Counted from the stretch's first letter, positions 1 to 5,452 are shown. The stretch is 5,452 bases of DNA from an uncultured Eggerthella sp. (GCA_900544455.1 UQVJ01000106.1:1-5452), one strand, 5' to 3'. A program made the numbers and translations. The notes: generated from the letters alone by a model not told the origin.

Positions 1-346
1 CGGCATTGTTAAGCAGTGGCATTGGGACCAAGAACCAAGCTTGCCACGCGACGGAAGCGTGCAATTGCTGGATGTTCGCACGGTTGGCGAATACGAGCGC
101 GGGCACATCGAAGGCTTCACGAACATCCCCGTTGACAACCTGCGCGACAACCTAGGCGAACTAGACCCTTCAAAGCCCGTCTACGTAATTTGCCAGAGCG
201 GCGTACGCAGCTACATTGCGAGCCGGATCTTAACGCAGCGTGGTTTTGACTGCTTTAACTTTTCGGGCGGCTACCGTTTCTTCGCAGCCGTTACCAAAGA
301 ACGCCGCGCCAGCAACAACGTAATGCCCTGCGGCATGGAGCAATAA
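1..346 (+). CDS. C-terminal rhodanese domain, probably of a CoA-disulfide reductase-type FAD/NAD(P) oxidoreductase (5' partial)
   Basis: The reading frame is already open at base 2 and runs to TAA at 344-346, so only the last 114 residues are seen and the start lies outside the window. Visible rhodanese features are LLDVRT followed by EYERGHIEG and NIP, then the active-site loop CQSGVR with the catalytic Cys at 191-193 and its Arg at 206-208, then the LSGGY-like FSGGY near the end. Rhodanese domains move sulfane sulfur through a Cys persulfide. The residues before the domain (VKQWHWDQ) and the tail ending CGMEQ resemble the join and end of CoA-disulfide reductase/rhodanese fusions, which use FAD and a pyridine nucleotide to reduce CoA disulfides, persulfides or polysulfides in the cytoplasm. 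The TTG at 41 opens a 101-residue frame but is probably internal, because conserved-looking coding sequence continues upstream of it. A stand-alone rhodanese cannot be excluded. The rhodanese call is strong; the fusion is inferred. Confidence 0.82.
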   Translation, partial: GIVKQWHWDQEPSLPRDGSVQLLDVRTVGEYERGHIEGFTNIPVDNLRDNLGELDPSKPVYVICQSGVRSYIASRILTQRGFDCFNFSGGYRFFAAVTKERRASNNVMPCGMEQ

Positions 347-368
347 GGTTTCGGAGTTCAGGGAAACC
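347..368. terminator. Small inverted repeat between convergent genes, possible weak terminator
   Basis: GGTTTC (347-352) pairs with GAAACC (363-368) around a 10-base loop, immediately after the TAA of the rhodanese gene. It sits in the 33-base gap between two convergent stop codons, where a two-way terminator would be expected. The stem is only 6 bp. There is no T-run on the + side and only TTATTG on the - side, so it is at best a weak terminator. Confidence 0.3.
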
Positions 369-379
369 GCCCATCTGCG

Positions 380-1540
380 TTATTCGGAGAGCTCGTTGGC
401 AAGGGCGGCTATCTGGGCACGCGCAGCTTCATCGACAGAGCCACGCACGGTTACTACGGTTTCCGCAAACTCGATATCTGCCATCTGCTCCACCTGCGCA
501 CGCATGGCCTTAGCGGCTACTGGAGCCCAGGTGCCAGATTCGATGAAGGCCACCTTGCGGTTTTGATACGCGTGCTCGGCAAGCATATGGATGAACGTAG
601 TCATAAACGGGAAGATATCTCCCGCATACGTGATGCTCGCAAGCACCAAACGATCGTAGCGAAATGCATCCTCCACTGCTTCGGCCATATCATCACGCGC
701 CAGATCGAAAAGCGAAACGGTTTCGCCTTTTTCCCGAAGGACACCAGCCAGCTCTTCTGCAGCCTGCTTGGTGTGGCCGTATACGCTGGCATAGGCAATG
801 GTTACGCCGCTGTTTTCGGGCTCGTAATGCGCCCACGTGGTGTACGTTTCCACGTAATACGCCAGGTTTCCAGAGAGGACAGGGCCGTGAAGCGGACAGA
901 TGCATTCAACATCAAGCGCAGCAACCTTCTGCAGAACAGCCTGTACGTTCTTGCCGAACTTGCCCACAATTCCGAAATAGTAGCGGCGTGCTTCGCAAGC
1001 CCAGCCTTCAGGATCTTCGATATCGTTTGCACCGAACTTGCCAAAGGCATCCGCGGAAAACAACACCTTGTCCTGCGAATCGTAGGAAAACATGACTTCG
1101 GGCCAATGCACGTTAGCTGCGCCGATAAAACGAAGGGTGCGCCCGCCAAGATCAAGCTCAAAGCCTTCCTTACACACAATCTGACGATCGGAGAAATCGG
1201 TGCCGAAATAGGCAGCCATCATCTTGAAGGCCATCTTCGAAGCCACAATCTGCGCCTGAGGGTATTGCTCCATAAACGCGGCAATGCCAGCGGAATGATC
1301 AGGCTCCATGTGATGGACAATCAGATAATCGGGCGTGCGCCCATCAAGAGCGGCTTCAACGTTACCAAGCCACTCGTTTACGAAATGGGCATCCACTGTG
1401 TCGGTTACCGCCGCCTTTTCGCCGATAACAACGTAGCTGTTGTACGCCATACCGTTTTCACGAACATCGTACTGCCCTTCGAACAGATCGATATCGTGGT
1501 CGTTCACGCCTACATACTTGATAGTTTCGGTTACCTGCAT
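380..1540 (-). CDS. fprA: A-type flavodiiron protein (FprA/Roo family O2 or NO reductase)
   Basis: A complete 386-residue protein, close to the usual length (about 390-400) of class A flavodiiron proteins. These reduce O2 to water and/or NO to N2O in the cytoplasm of anaerobes. Residues 1 to about 240 form the metallo-beta-lactamase-like di-iron domain, with every expected ligand visible: H77, E79, D81 and H82 in HMEPDH, H145 in VHWPE, D164 in FSADAFG and H218 in PLHGP. Residues from about 246 to 386 form the flavodoxin domain that binds FMN, with a phosphate loop YASVYGHTK (250-258), SITYAGD (302-308) and ESGTWAP (334-340). No rubredoxin or flavin reductase domain follows, so electrons must come from a separate rubredoxin or similar donor. 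The start was set at the ATG at 1540, preceded by GGGAG at a 6-base gap, and the family's N-terminal ITEGI/VGVND-type segment begins there. The frame stays open 63 codons further upstream, but that extension matches nothing I know. Whether O2 or NO is the main substrate cannot be read from the sequence. Confidence 0.93.
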   Translation of the reverse strand: MQVTETIKYVGVNDHDIDLFEGQYDVRENGMAYNSYVVIGEKAAVTDTVDAHFVNEWLGNVEAALDGRTPDYLIVHHMEPDHSAGIAAFMEQYPQAQIVASKMAFKMMAAYFGTDFSDRQIVCKEGFELDLGGRTLRFIGAANVHWPEVMFSYDSQDKVLFSADAFGKFGANDIEDPEGWACEARRYYFGIVGKFGKNVQAVLQKVAALDVECICPLHGPVLSGNLAYYVETYTTWAHYEPENSGVTIAYASVYGHTKQAAEELAGVLREKGETVSLFDLARDDMAEAVEDAFRYDRLVLASITYAGDIFPFMTTFIHMLAEHAYQNRKVAFIESGTWAPVAAKAMRAQVEQMADIEFAETVVTVRGSVDEAARAQIAALANELSE

Positions 1541-1546
1541 GGATAG

Positions 1547-1551
1547 CTCCC
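1547..1551 (-). promoter_or_regulatory. Ribosome binding site of the flavodiiron protein gene
   Basis: GGGAG on the minus strand lies 6 bases before the ATG at 1540. It decides in favour of this ATG over the upstream in-frame ATG at 1729, which would add a 63-residue leucine-rich extension absent from the family. Confidence 0.7.
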
Positions 1552-1575
1552 ATCCCGTTGACAACACGCGGCACT

Positions 1576-1606
1576 TTGCGCCTAGGCCGCATGGAGCCAA
1601 GCGCAA
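1576..1606 (-). promoter_or_regulatory. Hairpin in the leader of the flavodiiron protein gene
   Basis: On the minus strand TTGCGCTTGG (1597-1606) can pair with CCTAGGCGCAA-type sequence (1576-1585) in ten pairs, two of them G-T, around an 11-base loop. The lower six pairs, TTGCGC with GCGCAA, are perfect. The hairpin ends about 25 bases before the ribosome binding site. No T-run follows, so it is not an attenuator of the usual type. It could stabilise the mRNA or bind a regulator, or be chance. No riboswitch class was recognised. Confidence 0.35.
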
Positions 1607-1640
1607 CCGTAATAGCAATAGCAGCTCAAAAGCTTGTTTA

Positions 1641-1646
1641 ATTGTA
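1641..1646 (-). promoter_or_regulatory. Possible -10 box of the flavodiiron protein gene
   Basis: TACAAT on the minus strand differs from TATAAT at one base and lies about 100 bases before the ATG at 1540. No good -35 hexamer is seen 16-18 bases upstream, so the call is tentative. If real, the transcript would have a leader of about 95 bases containing the hairpin at 1576-1606. The rest of 1541-1765 shows no gene that I can support. Confidence 0.25.
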
Positions 1647-1765
1647 GCGGCGAAAGCCAGCTTAACGCGATTGCAGATACGGCAAGAAAGCACACGGTTA
1701 CTTTTACTGGCGAACAGCCCCCGAAGCATCTAACGCTTTCCGCAACTAAATTATCTGCCCCGACT

Positions 1766-1798
1766 AAATAGAAAAGGGAGCGGATTGAACCGCTCCCT
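1766..1798 (-). terminator. Intrinsic terminator of the surface protein gene
   Basis: On the minus strand AGGGAGCGG (1790-1798) pairs with CCGCTCCCT (1775-1783) in a perfect 9-bp GC-rich stem around the 6-base loop TTCAAT, followed by TTTTCTATTT. It begins 12 bases after the TAA of the surface protein gene (1810-1812). On the plus strand the stem is preceded by AAAA and followed by TAC, so it should work on the minus strand only. It separates the adhesin transcript from the flavodiiron gene, which implies that the latter has its own promoter in 1541-1765. Confidence 0.88.
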
Positions 1799-1809
1799 AC
1801 TTCTTAGAA

Positions 1810-4800
1810 TTATTTCCTTTTTACGCTATGAGCCCCACGAGGGTGCTGCGCACGAGATAGCGCGTAGGCACCGCAGGCAACCAATGCCGCAATTACAACA
1901 ACCGCAAGCCAGAAGAGCACGTTGCTGGAATCTCCGGTTTGAATGCCCTGAGAACCCTTGCCGTCAACGGAAGAATGGTCGGCGCCAGGGCCACCGCTGC
2001 TGTCTCCCCCGTTGCTCGGAACATCCGCGTCAGGGTCCAAGGGCGTGACAGGAGGATTCTGATTTGTTCCGCCATCGCCAGAAGGAACAAAAGTGTTCTT
2101 GATCACAAACCCGTTTTCGGCATCACCAGTAATCTCGGCAGAATAGCCGGGAACGCTTACCTCTTCAACTGAATAGTTCTGACCAACAGGAAGATCTGTA
2201 AAAGTGCCTTTCCAATCAGATTGAGCGGTAAGATCCATTGAATCAATTACGGTATCGCCATTCTTCAAGTTAACCGTAATCACTTCAGGCCTGGAAGACT
2301 CAGGGTTCGAGCCGTGGTCCCATGTTTTTTCAACAGGGATCTGGCACTTATCTTCCTTGCCGATAACCACACCGCCATTGGCGCCGATTCCGCCGCCTAG
2401 CTCAGCTTTGTTGTCGGTGATAATCAGCGAAGCAAGATTGCCACCAAGATCGAATGAGCCATCGGAAGTAACCGCTTTAACCGCCACATTAGGCTTTGCG
2501 TCTACAAAAGTGAGCGGATCACCATTGTTTCCGCCTTCAACAAAACGCGGGACATTGGAATTAATCGCTGCAAACATTCCAGCAGGCTCAAACAGCCCGC
2601 CATCCTCATACCAAAGAACCTTGCCACCACCAGGAGCACGATTTGCAAGAGTCAGGGTATACGGATCATCCTTAAAGCCGATGAACACAACGTCGTCGCC
2701 AACGCCATCCGCCTTGTTCTTCGCAATCAAACCGCCATCTTGAACGTAAGCCTTGCCATCTCCTGTAGGACAGAACCACAAGCCTCCGCCCTGCTTGCTT
2801 GCTGAGTTCTGAGTGATGGATGCGTTCTGAACATGAAGAGTGCTGTAGTAGTCGCGGTTGCCTTCGCTGTATACGCCACCACCCATGCTCCATGCGGTGT
2901 TGCCTTCGATAACACCAGCGCTCAAGGTAACGCCATTCGAGTACGAATACACACCACCGCCAGCATAGGCAGTGTTACCCGAGATGGTTCCGCCCGTCGA
3001 AGCAGATCGAGAATTCGCATCGTCTTCGGCCTTCATGGTAAACACGGTGCCCATTTCAGAGCCCGAACCTTGAACACCTGGATCAACCACGCAAACGCCG
3101 CCGCCCTTGCCGCCGCCCGAAGCGCTGTTACCGCTGATTTCGCCACCAGTCATCACGAATTCGGCATTGCCTTCTACATGAACGGGACCAGAAGGCGTTC
3201 GATTACCAAGCTTGCTGCTTGCGTTGCCCTCAATAGAGCCGCCCTTCATAAGGAAAGTGGCTCGCTTGCCTTCGCCAGCGTCGGGGCCGTAAACCATAAC
3301 CGCACTGCCTTGGTAACCGCTGTTGTTGGCGATAGTGCCGCCTGTCATTTCCAGACTGGCATTGCCTATCAGCATTACGCCCGCAGAGGAACAGTAATTA
3401 CCGTCACCCTGTGCGCCTGCGACACGATTGCCCTGAATAGATCCTGCCTGCATCAGAACCTTTGCGCCGTCGGCTGCGTGTACAACACCGCAATAGACTT
3501 CATCGATATTGCAGCTTTCGATAACACCACCATTCATGGTAAGCACCGCTTCAGAACCTGAAAGATTTACAACACCTGAATTGGTAGAGCGAACCGTGCC
3601 ATCATACACCGTTGCATCGCCCGAAATAACAAGCGCACCCTTGCAGTCGATGATGGCGCCAGCATTGTAACAACCACGCAAAGACACATCCCCCGAAAGC
3701 TCAAGGGTGGCACCTTCGGCAACCGAAACCAAGCTTCCCGCAGTATTCTTCTTCGCCAAGATGGTATGGGGATCATCGCACGCGATAACGATGTTCTTAC
3801 CCGCCGGGATGTTCAGGGTGGAACCCAGCTTCACATGCTTCTTAATGGCAATAGTAGTGGCAACGCCATCAGGCGCTTCGTTTACCACCTGCTGAAGCGT
3901 TTTAGCGCCAGCCTCTTCAGAAATGGTGTCGCCCACACTATCATCGATAGATTCATAGAGATACACAATCTCGACACCGGAGCCTGGAAGATTATCAGTG
4001 CCGGAAATATTATCGGCGCTGTTGTTGATCACGATTTTCGAAACAGAGCTTTCGCTGAAAGCGTCCTTGCTAATGGAGGTAAGACCGCTACCGATGGTGA
4101 TCTCCTTCACTCCTTCTGTTTCCTCAAACGCGCCCGTTCCGACAGAGGTTACGGAATCGGGGATAGCGAAGGTTTCAGGCAAGTCGCACAAAAAGAAGGC
4201 ATAATCGCCGATGGACTGGAGCATTACAGGAAGATTATCTTCGATAGTTGCCCAAATCAAAGCCCATTTGCCGATCGACTCCAAAGAGTCGCTGAACTTT
4301 TCAACGGTAACAGGCGCATAGCAGAATGCGTATCCGGGAATCTCGGAGAGAGACGACAGATCAACGGAGCAGCTAAGGCTCTTGCAGTTATAGAAAGCAT
4401 AGGAACCTAGCTTAGTTACTGCACTCAAATCAGGGGCATTTTCCAAACTGGAGCAATTCTGAAAAGCCGAATCGCCCACTGAAGTAAGCTTGCCCTGCAG
4501 CCCCACTTCAGTTAAAGCTTTGCATCCCGAGAATGCACTGCTTCCGATTGATTCAATATTGCCCTTAGCGGTAATAGAGGTAAGCGAATCGCACCCCTTG
4601 AACATGTTGGAGTGAATAGTCGTAACAGAAGCGGGCAGCGTAATGCTGGTAAGCGAGCTGCAATCGGAAAACGTACCTCCCACGTTTTCGCCAAACTCCA
4701 CACCATCGGGAAGGTTGATGGTCTCAAGAGCAGATGCATCCGAGAAAGCACCCGGCTGTGAAATAGATTTCAGGGTGGAAGGAAGAACGATTTCCTTAAG

Positions 4801-5397
4801 ATTGCTGCAGTTGGCTACCATCATGTTTGCACTAAGCTCTTCAACACCTTCGCTGAAAGTGAGCTTTTCAAGACAATCGCTATTCTGCAAGGTGCAGCTG
4901 AAGTTTGTAACGGAACCAGGGATGGTAAGCTCTTTGACTTTTTCAAGCTTCCAGAAACAGTATCCGCTCATAGTTTGAAGCGTATCAGGCAAGACCAGCT
5001 GCTCAACATCGCTTCCTTTAGTTCCATAGGGGAACTTGACACCGGTAACCGTGTAGTCTTTTCCATTGTTCGCAAGAGACGAAGGAACGGAAACCGTAGT
5101 CACGCCATCATCGGCAACGATCTTGGTTACCACTGCGGTGCCGTCGTCTAGGAAGTCGCACGTAAACGTAACACCATCCTGAGATACCTGCACGTCCTCT
5201 GCATCATAGGATGCCGCATATGCCGTATTAACAAAAGGGCTGCCGAGCCCACATGCAGCAAAGCCGCTAAAAACAACTCCAATTGCAAGCAGCACGGAAA
5301 AACAAAAGGCCGCAGCCTTTCGTCTCCTACTCGATTCTGTTTTCAAACCCCTCTTCTCCTCTTCGGTAACTCGGATGTTTAAAAGGTTACGTTTCAT
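1810..5397 (-). CDS. Large secreted surface protein: BspA-type leucine-rich repeats, beta-helix, Cna-B-like domain, sorting tail
   Basis: A 1195-residue surface adhesin candidate if read from the ATG at 5397. In order: a basic N-terminus and signal peptide (cleavage likely after A61 in NTAYA); a short beta-rich domain (about 65-120); about 14 leucine-rich repeats of 21-25 residues (about 131-459); a long beta-helix rich in GG-x-I-x-GN (about 500-1010); one Cna-B-like domain (about 1019-1104); a Gly/Ser/Pro/Asp linker (1105-1150); a TGD sorting motif (1154-1156), a hydrophobic segment (about 1160-1180) and a basic tail ending KRK. BspA-type repeats are known for binding host proteins or other microbes, and Cna-B domains serve as stalks. 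Binding partners cannot be read from sequence. The gene stands alone, with a promoter-like site upstream and a strong terminator downstream; no sortase gene is in the window. The start is uncertain: TTG at 5346 (giving 1178 residues) has a far better ribosome binding site than the ATG. Confidence 0.9.
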   Translation of the reverse strand: MKRNLLNIRVTEEEKRGLKTESSRRRKAAAFCFSVLLAIGVVFSGFAACGLGSPFVNTAYAASYDAEDVQVSQDGVTFTCDFLDDGTAVVTKIVADDGVTTVSVPSSLANNGKDYTVTGVKFPYGTKGSDVEQLVLPDTLQTMSGYCFWKLEKVKELTIPGSVTNFSCTLQNSDCLEKLTFSEGVEELSANMMVANCSNLKEIVLPSTLKSISQPGAFSDASALETINLPDGVEFGENVGGTFSDCSSLTSITLPASVTTIHSNMFKGCDSLTSITAKGNIESIGSSAFSGCKALTEVGLQGKLTSVGDSAFQNCSSLENAPDLSAVTKLGSYAFYNCKSLSCSVDLSSLSEIPGYAFCYAPVTVEKFSDSLESIGKWALIWATIEDNLPVMLQSIGDYAFFLCDLPETFAIPDSVTSVGTGAFEETEGVKEITIGSGLTSISKDAFSESSVSKIVINNSADNISGTDNLPGSGVEIVYLYESIDDSVGDTISEEAGAKTLQQVVNEAPDGVATTIAIKKHVKLGSTLNIPAGKNIVIACDDPHTILAKKNTAGSLVSVAEGATLELSGDVSLRGCYNAGAIIDCKGALVISGDATVYDGTVRSTNSGVVNLSGSEAVLTMNGGVIESCNIDEVYCGVVHAADGAKVLMQAGSIQGNRVAGAQGDGNYCSSAGVMLIGNASLEMTGGTIANNSGYQGSAVMVYGPDAGEGKRATFLMKGGSIEGNASSKLGNRTPSGPVHVEGNAEFVMTGGEISGNSASGGGKGGGVCVVDPGVQGSGSEMGTVFTMKAEDDANSRSASTGGTISGNTAYAGGGVYSYSNGVTLSAGVIEGNTAWSMGGGVYSEGNRDYYSTLHVQNASITQNSASKQGGGLWFCPTGDGKAYVQDGGLIAKNKADGVGDDVVFIGFKDDPYTLTLANRAPGGGKVLWYEDGGLFEPAGMFAAINSNVPRFVEGGNNGDPLTFVDAKPNVAVKAVTSDGSFDLGGNLASLIITDNKAELGGGIGANGGVVIGKEDKCQIPVEKTWDHGSNPESSRPEVITVNLKNGDTVIDSMDLTAQSDWKGTFTDLPVGQNYSVEEVSVPGYSAEITGDAENGFVIKNTFVPSGDGGTNQNPPVTPLDPDADVPSNGGDSSGGPGADHSSVDGKGSQGIQTGDSSNVLFWLAVVVIAALVACGAYALSRAQHPRGAHSVKRK
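1813..1947 (-). other. Cell-wall sorting tail with a noncanonical motif (residues 1151-1195)
   Basis: QTGD (1153-1156) is followed by SSNV, a hydrophobic segment (about 1160-1180, LFWLAVVVIAALVACGAYAL) and a tail with R1182, R1187 and KRK at the end. This is the layout of a sortase substrate. The pentapeptide would be IQTGD or GIQTG, without the Leu-Pro of LPXTG. TGD-type motifs are frequent in Coriobacteriia and Clostridia, usually with a Pro. If no sortase accepts it, the tail would simply anchor the protein in the membrane. Confidence 0.75.
2086..2343 (-). other. Cna-B-like stalk domain (residues about 1019-1104)
   Basis: Cna-B features are visible in order: IPVEKTWDH (1019-1028), VTVNLKNGD-like ITVNLKNGD (1040-1048), DWKGTFTDLPVG (1061-1072), YSVEEVSVPGY (1075-1085) and FVIKNTF (1097-1103). 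In this family an intramolecular isopeptide bond often joins the Lys of the first strand to the Asn of the last, helped by a Glu in the Y-x-V-x-E strand. The matching residues are K1024, N1101 and E1079, so a stabilising bond is plausible but inferred. The domain sits between the beta-helix and the cell-wall linker, as a stalk would. Confidence 0.85.
2368..3900 (-). other. Right-handed beta-helix region with GG-x-I-x-GN repeats (residues about 500-1010)
   Basis: The region opens with LQQVVNEAPDG (501-511), then ITI/AIKKHVKLG and LNIPAGKNIVI (528-538), a common opening for pectin-lyase-like and polymorphic-membrane-protein-like surface helices. Repeated strand-turn motifs follow: MNGGVIESCN (621), QAGSIQGN (650), MTGGTIANN (684), MKGGSIEGN (717), MTGGEISGN (749), STGGTISGN (800), LSAGVIEGN (825), VQNASITQN (856) and VQDGGLIAKN (885), mostly 26-34 residues apart. 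Aligned Asn residues and GGGVYS/GGGLWF turns suggest an Asn ladder. The last turn, near 990-1009 (LIITDNKAELGGGIG), closes the region. No catalytic residues of a pectinase were recognised, so a structural or binding role is more likely than an enzyme. Confidence 0.8.
4021..5007 (-). repeat. BspA-type leucine-rich repeat array (residues about 131-459)
   Basis: About 14 units follow the pattern L-x-x-I-x-L-P-x-x-[VL]-x-x-I-x-x-x-A-F-x-x-C-x-x. Examples are LTSITLPASVTTIHSNMF (249-266), LTSITAKGNIESIGSSAF (272-289) and LTEVGLQGKLTSVGDSAF (295-312). Units begin near residues 131, 154, 176, 200, 224, 249, 272, 295, 318, 341, 363, 385, 406 and 430. The Cys near the end of many units (NCSN, GCDS, GCKA, NCSS, NCKS) is typical of this family. 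The units differ clearly from each other and are not recent tandem copies. SKIVINNS (453-460) looks like the end cap. Confidence 0.9.
5215..5397 (-). other. Signal peptide of the surface protein (residues 1-61)
   Basis: A basic stretch SSRRRK (22-27) is followed by a hydrophobic core, about residues 28-49 (AAAFCFSVLLAIGVVFSGFA plus CG), and an A-Y-A signal peptidase I site at 59-61. With the ATG start the n-region is unusually long, about 27 residues, and rich in charged residues (TEEEKRG). With the TTG start at 5346 the n-region shrinks to about 10 residues, which looks more usual. Cys49 lies in AACG, which is only loosely lipobox-like, and the sorting tail argues against a lipoprotein. Confidence 0.8.
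5356..5360 (-). promoter_or_regulatory. Strong ribosome binding site-like sequence inside the surface protein frame
   Basis: AGGAG on the minus strand (within GAGGAGAAGAGGGG) lies 9 bases before an in-frame TTG at 5346. It encodes EEEKRG in the ATG-started protein, so the purine run could simply be coding. The ATG at 5397 has only GGCGG directly against it. The site therefore favours TTG as a start, or as a second start. Confidence 0.45.
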
Positions 5398-5418
5398 CCG
5401 CCATTCTGATAAATGCGG
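5398..5418 (-). promoter_or_regulatory. Leader hairpin directly before the ATG of the surface protein
   Basis: On the minus strand CCGCATT (5412-5418) can pair with AATGGCGG (5398-5405) with one bulged G, around the 6-base loop TATCAG. The 3' arm ends directly at the ATG and includes the only ribosome binding site-like bases (GGCGG) for it, so the structure would hide that start. It has no T-run and is not a terminator. Confidence 0.35.
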
Positions 5419-5424
5419 AAAAAT

Positions 5425-5430
5425 AGTATA
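5425..5430 (-). promoter_or_regulatory. Probable -10 box of the surface protein gene
   Basis: TATACT on the minus strand differs from TATAAT at one base and lies in an AT-rich stretch 27 bases before the ATG at 5397. Transcription would start near 5418, giving a leader of about 20 bases to the ATG or about 70 to the TTG at 5346. A -35 box with 17-base spacing would fall at the very edge of the window, so it cannot be judged. The bases visible there (CATAAG) are a poor match. Confidence 0.4.
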
Positions 5431-5452
5431 CAGGGCAAAATCGTCACTTATG

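Noticed and set aside
563..1546. A 327-codon open frame on the plus strand, opposite the flavodiiron gene.
   Set aside because: It lies in exact codon register with the real minus-strand gene and stays open because that gene avoids TTA, CTA and TCA codons. Its translation resembles no protein family I know, while the minus strand has a full set of catalytic ligands.
1541..1729. N-terminal extension of the flavodiiron protein from the ATG at 1729.
   Set aside because: The family normally starts near the ATG at 1540, which has a good ribosome binding site. The extension is a low-complexity leucine/arginine stretch with no recognisable domain. It is kept only as an observation about the leader.
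1775..1798. A tRNA T-arm-like sequence (GGTTCAATCC on the minus strand).
   Set aside because: The loop looks like a T-loop, but the stem closes a 6-base loop, the structure is one long hairpin followed by a T-run, and no acceptor, D or anticodon arms are nearby. It is an intrinsic terminator.
3100..3122. A GC-rich, repeat-like run (GGCGGCGGCAAGGGCGGCGG on the minus strand) that might be a slippage-prone tract.
   Set aside because: It encodes GGGKGGG at a beta-helix turn, is short and interrupted, and has no long homopolymer or uniform unit of the kind used for phase variation.
2833..4410. Long plus-strand open frames opposite the surface protein (2833-3561 and 3766-4410).
   Set aside because: They are in codon register with the minus-strand gene, and their translations follow from its Gly/Asn/Ser codons. 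No family features were seen, and the minus frame is continuous with clear domains.
5387..5404. A tiny open frame, ATG GCG GAT GAA ACG TAA, overlapping the ATG of the surface protein on the minus strand.
   Set aside because: Five codons with no ribosome binding site are expected by chance. Nothing suggests a leader peptide.

Overview
The window suggests a low-oxygen, gut- or mouth-type bacterium with a Gram-positive style cell wall. GC content is mid-range. One gene is an A-type flavodiiron protein, typical of anaerobes. The largest gene encodes a secreted surface protein that ends in a TGD-type sorting tail (hydrophobic segment, then basic residues). The wording of the redox proteins and the adhesin reminds me of Coriobacteriia (Eggerthellaceae and relatives) or of Clostridia. 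That assignment is an impression from protein style and has not been tested by a search.

Layout. Bases 1-346 (+) hold the 3' end of a gene whose product ends in a rhodanese domain, most likely a CoA-disulfide-reductase-type flavoprotein with a C-terminal sulfurtransferase. After a 33-base gap with a small inverted repeat comes a convergent gene, 380-1540 (-), a complete 386-residue flavodiiron protein (FprA/Roo family) with all di-iron ligands in place. Bases 1541-1809 carry no convincing gene. They hold the flavoprotein's ribosome binding site, a leader hairpin, a possible -10 box and, at 1766-1798, a clear intrinsic terminator for the next gene. Bases 1810-5397 (-) are one long gene for a 1195-residue surface protein: signal peptide, about 14 BspA-type leucine-rich repeats, a long glycine/asparagine-rich beta-helix, one Cna-B-like domain, a flexible linker and a sorting tail. 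Its likely promoter and leader hairpin lie in 5398-5430.

How the parts may work together. The two redox genes converge and do not share a transcript, but both fit handling of oxygen, nitric oxide or reactive sulfur by an anaerobe. The adhesin is a separate unit with its own promoter-like sequence and terminator, and probably displays binding modules on the cell surface.

Most of the interest is in the adhesin: its domain combination, its sorting motif without proline, and an uncertain translation start next to a leader hairpin. I see no tRNA, rRNA, CRISPR array, insertion sequence, phage gene or toxin-antitoxin pair. I found no compact new multi-gene system in this window.
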